A stretch of DNA of 36,187 bases, from positions 1-36,187 of the forward strand of contig JANWJU010000039.1 in assembly GCA_025451775.1 (NCBI GenBank). Direction: 5' to 3'. Below, piece by piece: positions 23,853 to 30,779 of this stretch (its first letter is position 1; every line of letters begins with the position of its first letter). The position numbers were made by a program, and so were the translations under genes. The notes under the pieces are model-generated. The model was not told where the DNA came from and made no database searches. It saw nothing but the letters and a program-made list of their open reading frames with translations. The stretch comes from Terriglobales bacterium. Its GTDB lineage: Bacteria > Acidobacteriota > Terriglobia > Terriglobales > SCQP01.

Positions 23853-23959
23853 GTGGCTCGCCACTTTTCGCTGGGTCGCTCCCGCTGGTCGCTTGGGGGA
23901 GGGCTTCGATTAACGGCAGGGGATGCCCGCTCGGCTCGTGGCATCTCCAAGCTGCCTCC
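23853..23959 (+). repeat. Interspersed repeat family B, copy 5 (short form)
   Basis: It starts GTGGCTCGCCACTTTTCGC at the base after the ispA stop and ends CATCTCCAAGCTGCCTCC. It closely matches copy 3 and lacks the long-form inverted repeats. It is followed at once by a 16-bp stretch (23960-23975) identical to the left flank of repeat A1. It occupies most of the ispA-FmdB gap. Confidence 0.85.
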
Positions 23960-24006
23960 ATGGGCGCGGGCCCCAACACCCATGCTCGCTGGGGTAAACT
24001 AGCTCC

Positions 24007-24249
24007 ATGCCGCTGTACGAGTACCATTGCGCCGCCTGCGGCGCCGATTTCGAGCATCTCGCCCGGCGCGCCGCCGAACCCGACCCCGCCTGCCGCTGCG
24101 GCTCGGCCGCGGTCCAACGCATTCCCCACTCGCGCGTCGCCGTCGCGGTGAAATCCAGCGCCTCCAACGGCTGCGAGGGCGGCTGCGAGGGGCCGTGCGC
24201 CAGCGGTTTTGAAGGCGGCTGCGGCGGCGGCGCCTGCTCCGTGAACTGA
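24007..24249 (+). CDS. FmdB family zinc ribbon protein
   Basis: The 80-aa product opens MPLYEYHCAACGADFEHL, the standard FmdB-type zinc ribbon. Zinc ligands are Cys8, Cys11, Cys29 and Cys31. The second half is a Gly/Cys-rich tail (repeated GGCEG, GGCGGG) ending in CSVN, also common in this family. These proteins are called putative regulatory proteins after FmdB, but their role is unproven. The gene follows repeat B5 and is 15 bp before the small gene at 24265. Confidence 0.85.
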   Translation: MPLYEYHCAACGADFEHLARRAAEPDPACRCGSAAVQRIPHSRVAVAVKSSASNGCEGGCEGPCASGFEGGCGGGACSVN

Positions 24250-24264
24250 GCCCCCGACTGAGCC

Positions 24265-24477
24265 ATGAAAACTCCTCCGCCCCCGCCCCGCCCTCCCGGC
24301 TACAACCGTTTCCAGACCTCGGTATCCGGCATGACCTTTGTGCACACGGCGGTCGACGCCCACTTCGATCCCTATGCCGAAACGGCGCGGCCGCTGCACA
24401 TCTCCCGCACCGAAATGGAGACGGTCCCACGTCTGGAGGTGGGACCGTCCCCGGCGCCGGGCCGGCCGCGCCGCTAG
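24265..24477 (+). CDS. Small hypothetical protein (70 aa)
   Basis: Not recognised. It begins MKTPPPPPRPPGYNRFQTSV. The central part (SGMTFVHTAVDAHFDPYAET) looks like a short conserved core, and the tail is Pro/Arg-rich. It is 15 bp after the FmdB gene on the same strand, which supports co-transcription. Its last third overlaps a perfect 11-bp hairpin (24420-24449), so either the stem is coding or the true end of the transcript lies there. No close ribosome site is evident. Confidence 0.5.
   Translation: MKTPPPPPRPPGYNRFQTSVSGMTFVHTAVDAHFDPYAETARPLHISRTEMETVPRLEVGPSPAPGRPRR
24420..24449 (+). terminator. Strong hairpin near the end of the 24265 gene
   Basis: GACGGTCCCAC and GTGGGACCGTC form a perfect 11-bp stem around an 8-base loop. 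There is no T run, but it lies where the FmdB-24265 transcript should end, 57 bp from the convergent LuxR-type gene. It could act as a terminator or 3' stabiliser on either strand. Confidence 0.45.
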
Positions 24478-24505
24478 CGGAGGCGAGGCACCCGGCGGTT
24501 CGAGC

Positions 24506-25195
24506 CTAAGCCGAGGCGCTCAACAACGAACGGTGATCACTGGCCCCGTGGGCCAAGCGCGCCAACAAGCGGGCGGTGGCCAGGTCGAGGGCGCCAAAGC
24601 TGCCCTCCACCGGATTGCCCAGCAGCATCAGGTGCACGCGCGGCGCCGGCGCGCAGCGGACCCCCATCAGATCGCCGCTGTAGCCCAGGGCGGCGCACTG
24701 CCGGCCCTCGAGGCCGTGCGCCTCGTCGGCTTCCATCCGCGCCCAACCGCGGTCGAGCACGCGCTGGATGAAGCCGCCGATGCGCAGCGTCCCCCGGCCA
24801 GCGTCGTTGGACAAGAACGGTTCCATGGGCCCCGGCACCACGCGCCAGAAATCGACCCGTTGGGCGCGGGTGCAGCGCCGTACCGCCTGCCCCAGCCGCG
24901 CCAGCGTCTGCTGCGGCAGCGCCGCCGGCATCTCCAACCCCTGTGCCGCCTGCAGCAACTCGGCCAGCGCAATGTCGGGCGGCGCCGCCCCCGGCCGTTC
25001 CAGCTTGACCATCAGCTCGCGCGCGGAATGCACCTGCGCCTTGCGGTAGATGGTCTTGAGATAGTCTTTCACTGTATTGACACTCAGATTGAGATCGAGT
25101 GCGATGTCTTTGACTGCTTTTGCTTCGAGTAATCCGCCAACAATTTGCTTTTCGCGCCGGGAAAAACCCGGCGCAAGAGCCGTCGTACTCATCAT
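24506..25195 (-). CDS. LuxR-type HTH regulator with N-terminal DNA-binding domain
   Basis: The 229-aa protein has the LuxR/FixJ HTH at its very start: FSRREKQIVGGLLEAKAVKD continuing through LNLSVNTVKDYLKTIYRKAQVHSARELMVKL (residues 11-65). The remaining ~160 residues form a domain I cannot assign; its fragments (FWRVVPGPMEPFLSND, GGFIQRVLDRGW, HLMLLGNPVEGSFGALDL) suggest a GAF-like sensory fold. Most LuxR proteins have the HTH at the C-terminus, so the order is reversed. AAGGAG lies 9 bp before the first ATG. It is divergent from the GMC oxidoreductase gene, a natural target. Confidence 0.8.
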   Translation of the reverse strand: MMSTTALAPGFSRREKQIVGGLLEAKAVKDIALDLNLSVNTVKDYLKTIYRKAQVHSARELMVKLERPGAAPPDIALAELLQAAQGLEMPAALPQQTLARLGQAVRRCTRAQRVDFWRVVPGPMEPFLSNDAGRGTLRIGGFIQRVLDRGWARMEADEAHGLEGRQCAALGYSGDLMGVRCAPAPRVHLMLLGNPVEGSFGALDLATARLLARLAHGASDHRSLLSASA

Positions 25196-25320
25196 CGGCT
25201 TATTCTCCTTACTCGTGACTTGCCACCGTCAACGATGACTCCCCGATTGTTTGCAGCACAATCACGGCGGCCAAGCGCAGAATTGCCTCACAATTCCGTG
25301 ACAAAAATGTCGCACCGCCG

Positions 25321-25340
25321 CGGCCGCCGCCCGGCGGCCG
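25321..25340. promoter_or_regulatory. Perfect hairpin upstream of the GMC gene
   Basis: CGGCCGCCG and CGGCGGCCG flank two bases, a 9-bp perfect stem, followed at once by the palindrome CCGGGCCCGG. The pair lies 60-80 bp before the GMC start in the gap shared with the LuxR-type regulator. It may be an operator or an attenuator. High GC content makes chance stems more likely. Confidence 0.35.
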
Positions 25341-25398
25341 TGCCGGGCCCGGGAATACTCCAGGCGATTCATGGTAGAGTGCGGCTGAGCGGCACGAT

Positions 25399-27114
25399 AT
25401 GACCCAAGCGAGCGCCTCCCCACCCAGCGGTTCCCAACCTTATGACGCGGTGATTGTCGGCTCCGGCGCCGGCGGCGGCATGGCCGCCTACGTCCTCACC
25501 CATGCTGGCGCCCGCTGCCTGGTGTTGGAAGCCGGCGACTGGTACGACACCGCCCGCCAGTCCCACATGCTGGAGTGGCCCTACCAGGCGCCCCACCGCG
25601 GCGAGGGTGGCGGCACCTCCTCCTGGGGCTACTTCGACGCCTGCGTCGGCGGCTGGACGGTGAAAGGCGAGCCCTACACCCAGGCGCCGGGCTCGGACTT
25701 CCGCTGGTGGCGGGCGCGCATGCTGGGCGGACGCACTAACCACTGGGGGCGCATCTCGCTGCGCATGGGCCCCTACGACTTCAAGCCCTACTCCCGCGAC
25801 GGCAAAGGCTTCGACTGGCCCATCAGCTACGATGACTTGGCTCCTTACTATGACAAAACCGAGGAGCTGATCGGCGTCTTCGGCACCGCCGAGAACCTGG
25901 AAAATACCCCCGACGGCAAGTTCCTCCCCTCGCCCCGCCCGCGCTGCTACGAGCTCGAGATCCAGAAAGCGGCGCGCAAACTGAACATCCCCTGCGTGCC
26001 CTCGCGGCTGTCGATCCTGACCCGGCCCCTGAATGGCCGCCCCGCCTGCCACTACTGCGGCCAGTGCGGCCGCAGCTGCGCCACCGGGTCCAACTTCTCC
26101 TCCCCCACCGTGCTGATTCCCCCCGCCCAGGCCACCGGGAAACTGGAAATCCGCACCGGGGCCATGGCGCGCGCGGTCGTGGTGGGCGCCGACGGGCGCG
26201 CCACCGGGGTCAGCGACATCGACAAGGCCACCCGCCAGGAGCGCCAAGTCAAGGCGCGCGTGGTGGTGCTCGCCGCCAGCGCCTGTGAAACGGCGCGCAT
26301 TCTACTCAACTCCAAAAGCGGCCTCCATCCGGATGGCCTGGGCAACGGCAACGGCGTGGTGGGCCGCTACCTCATGGACACGGTGGGCTCGGCCGTGAGC
26401 GGGCATCTGCCGCAGCTCATGGGCCTGCCCGCGCATAACGACGACGGCGTGGGCGGCATGCACCTCTACATGCCCTGGTGGAACTACGGCCGCCAACTCA
26501 GAAACGAGCTGCCCTTCGCCCGTGGCTACCACATCGAGATCGGCGGCGGCCACGGCGTTCCCGGCTCGGGCGTGCTGGGGGGCTCGCAGCGCTTCCTGGG
26601 CGGCGGCTACGGGGTCGAGCTGAAACGCGGCCTGCGGCAGTTGTGGGGCTCGTCCATCAGCTTTTCCGGACGCGGCGAGATGATCCCCAACGATCAGAGC
26701 TACTGCGAGATCGATCCGCAGGTGGTGGACGAGTACGGCATTCCGGTGCTGAAGTTCCACTTCCAGTGGAGCGAGGACGAGTTGCTGCAGGCCCGGCACA
26801 TGCAGGAGACCTTCCGCGAGATCATCGAGACCGCCGGCGGCACGGTGACTTCCTCGGCGGGCGCCGAGCGGCGCTGGGGCATCTCCCACGGCGGCGAGAT
26901 CATTCACGAGGTGGGGACGGTGCGCATGGGCAATGACCGGCGCACCTCGGTGCTCAACGATTACTGCCAGGCCTGGGAGTGCCGCAACCTGTTCGTCACC
27001 GACGGGGCGCCGTTCTGCAGCAACGCCGACAAAAACCCCACGCTGTCGATCATGGCGCTGGCCTGGCGCACGTCCGAACATATCGCCACGCTGATGCAGA
27101 GGAGGGAGCTGTAA
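25399..27114 (+). CDS. GMC family oxidoreductase (gluconate/sugar dehydrogenase-like)
   Basis: The 571-aa FAD enzyme opens with DAVIVGSGAGGGMAAYVL (dinucleotide motif, 21-27). RMLGGRTNHWGRISLRM is the second GMC signature. Near the end are HEVGTVRMGND, with the likely catalytic His, and NADKNPTLSIMALAWR. A cysteine cluster, CHYCGQCGRSC (Cys217, 220, 223, 227), could hold an iron-sulfur cluster. It has no signal peptide of its own. The next gene overlaps the stop by one base and encodes a Tat-exported subunit-3-like partner, so the enzyme is probably exported as a complex and acts in the periplasm on a sugar or alcohol. Substrate is unknown. Confidence 0.9.
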   Translation: MTQASASPPSGSQPYDAVIVGSGAGGGMAAYVLTHAGARCLVLEAGDWYDTARQSHMLEWPYQAPHRGEGGGTSSWGYFDACVGGWTVKGEPYTQAPGSDFRWWRARMLGGRTNHWGRISLRMGPYDFKPYSRDGKGFDWPISYDDLAPYYDKTEELIGVFGTAENLENTPDGKFLPSPRPRCYELEIQKAARKLNIPCVPSRLSILTRPLNGRPACHYCGQCGRSCATGSNFSSPTVLIPPAQATGKLEIRTGAMARAVVVGADGRATGVSDIDKATRQERQVKARVVVLAASACETARILLNSKSGLHPDGLGNGNGVVGRYLMDTVGSAVSGHLPQLMGLPAHNDDGVGGMHLYMPWWNYGRQLRNELPFARGYHIEIGGGHGVPGSGVLGGSQRFLGGGYGVELKRGLRQLWGSSISFSGRGEMIPNDQSYCEIDPQVVDEYGIPVLKFHFQWSEDELLQARHMQETFREIIETAGGTVTSSAGAERRWGISHGGEIIHEVGTVRMGNDRRTSVLNDYCQAWECRNLFVTDGAPFCSNADKNPTLSIMALAWRTSEHIATLMQRREL

Positions 27115-27743
27115 TGCAACGCCGGGACGTTCTCAAGGTGCTGGGGGCCGCGCCCGCCGCCGCCTTCCTGCCGGCCGCGGCCCTAACCGCAACCGCGGCG
27201 GCCCAAGCGGCGCCGGCAACCGCCGCCGCGCCCGCCGCCTATCAACCCAGGGCGCTCGACGCCCATGAGTACCGCCTGCTGACCGTGATCAGCGACCTCA
27301 TCCTCCCCGCCGATGAGCGCACCGGCAGCGCCACCGACTGCGGCGTGCCCGCCTGCGTCGACGATTTCCTGACCATCCGCGGCGAACTGCTGCTCGACCA
27401 GATCCGGGGCGGCTTTTTATGGCTCGACCGCGAAACCCGCCGCCAGCACAAGGTCGATTTCGCCGACGCCACCAAGGCTCAACAGACAGCCTTAATGGAC
27501 CGCATCGCCTGGCCCGGCCGCGCCGCGCTCGAAGACCAGAACGCGGCTGCCTTTTTCAACCACCTGCGCGACCTGGTGGTGAACGCTTTTTATTCGAGCC
27601 AAATGGGGGTTCAGGACCTGCAGTACCAGGGCAACACCATGGTCATGGACTGGGTCGGATGTCCCGCCCCCGTGCTGACCAAACTGGATACCAGCTACGC
27701 CGCCGCCCAGTGGCGCCTGCCATTTCCCCGCACCGGCGCCTAG
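27114..27743 (+). CDS. Gluconate 2-dehydrogenase subunit 3-like protein, Tat signal
   Basis: The 209-aa partner of the GMC oxidoreductase. The ATG at 27114 overlaps the preceding TAA as TAATG, with GAGGAG just upstream. The N-terminus MQRRDVLKVLGAAPAAAFLP is a twin-arginine signal (RRDVLK), followed by an Ala-rich cleavage region. The mature part shows ALDAHEYRLLTVISDLILPADERTGSATDCGVPACVDDF, typical of the subunit 3 family, and AAFFNHLRDLVVNAFYSS. Such subunits carry the folded flavoprotein through the Tat pore. A cytochrome c subunit, present in many of these complexes, is not adjacent. Confidence 0.88.
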   Translation: MQRRDVLKVLGAAPAAAFLPAAALTATAAAQAAPATAAAPAAYQPRALDAHEYRLLTVISDLILPADERTGSATDCGVPACVDDFLTIRGELLLDQIRGGFLWLDRETRRQHKVDFADATKAQQTALMDRIAWPGRAALEDQNAAAFFNHLRDLVVNAFYSSQMGVQDLQYQGNTMVMDWVGCPAPVLTKLDTSYAAAQWRLPFPRTGA

Positions 27744-27871
27744 AGAACGAATCGGCGCTGAATGGGCAACTCAACGCGCCCAGCCCCGGCAAAATGCTGG
27801 CGCACCGGCGCTTAGGCGCGTAAAACCGAATAGGCGTGCACTGGCTGGCCAACAGCGCTAATATCGCCGCA

Positions 27872-29422
27872 GTGCGTATTCACCTTGTCAATCCCAGCCA
27901 TCTGTCCTTCGGCATCGCTGTAATTACACCCCGCTGGCTGTTCGTGCTGGCGGCGGCCACGCCGCCGCAGTATGGCGATCCGATCATCACCGATGAGTGC
28001 CTGACGGCGCTGGACCCGGCGACGGTCCAGCCCGGCGACATTTGCGGCATCGGCATCCATACCGGCAACGCCCTGCGCGGCTACGAGCTGGGGCGCCAGC
28101 TCCGTGCCCGGGGCGCGACCGTGATCTTTGGCGGCATCCACGCCACGCTCTATCCCGAGGAAGCGCGCCACGAGGGCCAGGCGCACGCCATCGTGAGCGG
28201 CGATGGGGACGTGGTCTGGAAGCGGGTACTCGCCGATTGCACCAGCGGTCTGCTGCAGGCGAACTACGACGGCGGCAGGGTATCGGCCGAGGAGTTTATG
28301 CCGGCGCGCTGGGATCTGCTGCCGCCGGGGCGCTATATGTGGGGCTCGGTGCAGACCGTGCGCGGCTGTCCCAAACACTGTTCGTTTTGCTCGGTCTGGC
28401 GCACCGACGGCCAGAAGCCGCGCCAGCGCACGGCCGAGTTGGTGGTGGGCGAAGTGGTCGAGCTGCGGCGGCGCGGCTACCGCTTCATCGCCCTGGCCGA
28501 CGACAATTTCTATCCGGTTTCACTCAACGATCTGCGGCTGGCCCGGCGGCAGGTGGAAAGCGGCACGGACGCGGGCGCTGCCGGCCGCCTGGCGGAGCTG
28601 CAGGCGATCCGCAGCGAGCGCTTTGAGCTGATGCACCAGCTCGCCCAACTGCCCCGGGATCTCGTCTTTTTCACCCAGATCACCATGGAGGTGGCCGACG
28701 ATCCCGAGTTCCTCGATGCCATGCGCGCGGCGCACATCCGGGGCGCGCTGGTGGGCGTCGAGGCGGTCACGCCCGCCGGGCTCAAGGATGTCTACAAGGA
28801 TTTCAACTCGACCGGCGAAGCCTTGGTGGAGCGCCTCGCCGCCTTCCGCCGGCACGACCTGCACGTGCTGGGATCGTTCATCTTCGGGCTGCCCAGCGAC
28901 CGCGCCGAAACCTTCGATGCCACCGTCGACGTGGCTTTGCGCGCCGGCATTACGTTTGCCCAGTTCGTCATGCTGACGCCGTTTCCGGGCACGCTCGATT
29001 TCAAGAAATGGGAGGACGAGGTGGCGTCCAAGGCGCCGCCGATTGAGGGCGTGCCGCTCGCCCGCCACTGGTTGATTCCGCAGGCATCCCGGCCCAAGGT
29101 GTACGTGCCGCATCCCACCATGGAGGCCGACGAGATCCGCCGCCGCACGCAAGCGGTGTGGGACCAGTTTTATAGCATGCGCTCCATCTGGGAGCGTTCG
29201 CGCTGCGTGGGGGGCGTGAAGGGGCGGTTGGCGTTTCTGTTCGTTTCCAAACTCTACCGCCAGATGTACGCCAACACCGGCATCTCCAGCGACAGCGCCC
29301 GGGTCGCCAAGTCGGCGCGTTGGGCGGCGCTGCTCGCCCGCCCCACGCGGCGGCTGTTCACGGCCTCGCCCATGCCGGAGCTGCAGGCGCCGCCGGCCCG
29401 TACCCTGGGGAAAACGGCCTAG
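27872..29422 (+). CDS. Radical SAM protein with N-terminal B12-binding-like domain
   Basis: The frame is open from a GTG at 27836. The GTG at 27872 (VRIHLVNPSHLSFGI) matches how family members begin and is chosen; a TAATAT box ends just 10 bp before it, so a very short or absent leader is possible. Residues 1-130 form a B12-binding-like domain (GIGIHTGNALRGYELGRQLR, VIFGGIHATLYPEEA) that lacks the DXHXXG cobalamin-ligand motif. The radical SAM core has CPKHCSFC with Cys166, 170 and 173, and ALADDNFYPV. The rest is a C-terminal extension. The product is 516 aa. Such enzymes often methylate or rearrange lipids, cofactors or natural products; the substrate here is unknown. Confidence 0.82.
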   Translation: MRIHLVNPSHLSFGIAVITPRWLFVLAAATPPQYGDPIITDECLTALDPATVQPGDICGIGIHTGNALRGYELGRQLRARGATVIFGGIHATLYPEEARHEGQAHAIVSGDGDVVWKRVLADCTSGLLQANYDGGRVSAEEFMPARWDLLPPGRYMWGSVQTVRGCPKHCSFCSVWRTDGQKPRQRTAELVVGEVVELRRRGYRFIALADDNFYPVSLNDLRLARRQVESGTDAGAAGRLAELQAIRSERFELMHQLAQLPRDLVFFTQITMEVADDPEFLDAMRAAHIRGALVGVEAVTPAGLKDVYKDFNSTGEALVERLAAFRRHDLHVLGSFIFGLPSDRAETFDATVDVALRAGITFAQFVMLTPFPGTLDFKKWEDEVASKAPPIEGVPLARHWLIPQASRPKVYVPHPTMEADEIRRRTQAVWDQFYSMRSIWERSRCVGGVKGRLAFLFVSKLYRQMYANTGISSDSARVAKSARWAALLARPTRRLFTASPMPELQAPPARTLGKTA

Positions 29423-29436
29423 GTGGCACTGGGTGG

Positions 29437-29526
29437 TGGCGGAGAGAGTGGGATTCGAACCCACGTTAGAGTTTCCCCTAAACACGCTTTCCAAGCGTGC
29501 GCCTTCAGCCACTCGGCCATCTCTCC
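29437..29526 (-). tRNA. tRNA-Ser (GGA anticodon)
   Basis: The minus strand reads a full class II tRNA: acceptor GGAGAGA paired with TCTCTCC, D arm beginning TGGCCGAGTGGCTGAAGGC, anticodon stem CACGC-loop-GCGTG with loop TTGGAAA (anticodon GGA, reads UCC/UCU), a long variable arm characteristic of serine tRNAs, and T arm GTGGGTTCGAATCCCAC. The discriminator is G, and CCA is encoded (29437-29439). It lies between the convergent radical SAM gene and the divergent rsmD. Confidence 0.96.
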
Positions 29527-29573
29527 TCCGGGCTGGCAGGCTCCATTATAGGGCCTGGAGGTTTTAAGCAGGC

Positions 29574-30167
29574 ATGCGGATCACGGGGGGTGAGCTGCGG
29601 AGCCGGCGGCTGTTGGCGCCGGCGGGCGCGGCGACGCGGCCCAGCGCGGACAAATTGCGGCAGGCGTTGTTCAATATCCTGGGGCCGGCGGTGGGGGAGG
29701 GCTGGTTCGTGGATGCCTACGCCGGTTCGGGCGCGGTGGGAATCGAAGCCTGGAGCCGGGGAGCGCGGCCGGTGCTGTGGATCGAGCGCGCGCCGCTGGC
29801 GCTGCGGGTGCTGCGCGGCAATCTCGCGGCACTCGGCATCGCGGGCGCCGCGGCGCAGGTGATGGCGCGCCCGGTGGCGCCGGCGCTGACCGCACTGGAG
29901 CGCGACTCCGAATTTAGCACCCGTGGCGGATACATTTTTCTCGACCCGCCCTATGCCGACGAACGTGAGTACACGCGCGCGCTGGAGGCGTTGGGGCGGT
30001 CCGCACTGCCACGCCTGCGCGTGATCGTGGAGGCCCGGCGCGGCATGGCGCTGCCGGAGCGGTGCGGACGGCTGGAACGCGAGCGCAGCCCCGTTTACGG
30101 CGATAGCCAGCTCGTGTTCTACACCGCCGCCGTCACTCCCGTCGCTCCCGCTTCCGCCGTAGGCTGA
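29574..30167 (+). CDS. rsmD: 16S rRNA (guanine966-N2)-methyltransferase
   Basis: The 197-aa SAM enzyme modifies G966 of 16S rRNA. It opens MRITGGELRSRRLLAPAG, has TRPSADKLRQALFNIL (family signature), the SAM-binding VDAYAGSGAVGIEAWSRGA, and the catalytic LDPPYAD (DPPY 123-126). The C-terminal tail is Pro/Ala-rich. No coaD follows, although rsmD-coaD is a frequent pairing. A GC-rich hairpin follows 25 bp after the stop. Confidence 0.93.
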   Translation: MRITGGELRSRRLLAPAGAATRPSADKLRQALFNILGPAVGEGWFVDAYAGSGAVGIEAWSRGARPVLWIERAPLALRVLRGNLAALGIAGAAAQVMARPVAPALTALERDSEFSTRGGYIFLDPPYADEREYTRALEALGRSALPRLRVIVEARRGMALPERCGRLERERSPVYGDSQLVFYTAAVTPVAPASAVG

Positions 30168-30192
30168 TTTTTCTCCGCCGTCAAGGGCCGCT

Positions 30193-30226
30193 ACCACCGC
30201 GCGCGGCCCGCGGCCGCGCTGGTGGT
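30193..30226 (+). terminator. Hairpin after rsmD
   Basis: ACCACC...GCGCGGCC pairs with GGCCGCGC...GGTGGT around a CGC loop, with a small internal bulge. It lies between rsmD and the next gene. There is no T tract directly after the stem (TTGTAATTT follows at a few bases), so it is a possible weak terminator. Confidence 0.5.
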
Positions 30227-30264
30227 TGTAATTTCACGGATGGGGGTGTATCCAAGTAATTGCG

Positions 30265-30567
30265 ATGCCCATTGAACTCCGCCCCGAACGCCTGCTCCCG
30301 CCGTCGCCGCCGGCGCCGCCGGTGGCGGGGTTTGACAACCCGGAGCAGGAGGCGGCGTTTTTTTACGGGCTTTTCCTGCGCGGCTACAGCTACCAGGAAC
30401 TGCGGCAGGACATCGAGGTGCCGGCCGAGGTGCAGAAGCAGTGGCAGCGGCACTCGGGCCGCGATCCCGGCTTCGCCTCCGTCGCCAGCCAGATGCTCAG
30501 CTACCGGCGGCGCGTGCTGGCCATTTTTCAGGCGTTGGTGGCCACCGAGCACGCCCTCGTACAATAG
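30265..30567 (+). CDS. Hypothetical protein (100 aa)
   Basis: Not recognised. MPIELRPERLLPPSPPAPPV is a Pro-rich head. It is followed by a helical body with NPEQEAAFFYGLFLRGYSYQEL, then RQDIEVPAEVQKQWQRH and YRRRVLAIFQALVATEHAL. The YSYQELRQDIEVP stretch resembles a helix-turn-helix (a step like 'which residues sense, then recognise'), so a small DNA-binding protein is possible. It is cytoplasmic, with no signal. It is 8 bp before the small zinc-ribbon gene, so the two are likely co-transcribed. Confidence 0.65.
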   Translation: MPIELRPERLLPPSPPAPPVAGFDNPEQEAAFFYGLFLRGYSYQELRQDIEVPAEVQKQWQRHSGRDPGFASVASQMLSYRRRVLAIFQALVATEHALVQ

Positions 30568-30575
30568 AAGTCCTT

Positions 30576-30779
30576 ATGGCCTTCAAACCTGGCGTCACCG
30601 CCCCGCAAACAGGAATCTACTGGTGCAGCGTCTGCAAGCTGCCTGGTCAGTTTGATCAAGGACAGGTCCTGCCCGAATGCCGCAACAAATGCGGCCGCGG
30701 GGGCTGGGATTTCATCCGCCCGAGCGAGGCGCCGGCGGCGCCGTCCGCGCCTGCAGCAGGTGGCGGCACAACTCCGTAA
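30576..30779 (+). CDS. Small zinc-ribbon-like protein (67 aa)
   Basis: The start ATG at 30576 gives MAFKPGVTAPQTGIYWCSVC. Cysteines CSVC and, 15-20 residues later, CRNKC could bind zinc as a short ribbon. GGWDFIRP and a Pro/Ala/Gly-rich tail follow. Small proteins of this kind (a YWC..C..C...C pattern) occur widely with no assigned role. The last 68 bp overlap the 3' end of the convergent gph gene. Tail composition suggests that the overlap is tolerated by low-complexity sequence in both. Confidence 0.65.
   Translation: MAFKPGVTAPQTGIYWCSVCKLPGQFDQGQVLPECRNKCGRGGWDFIRPSEAPAAPSAPAAGGGTTP

Noticed and set aside
13010-23959. CRISPR array from the recurring plus-strand repeats
   Set aside because: Units are 105-210 bp and kilobases apart, with genes between them. 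There are no regular spacers and no cas genes.
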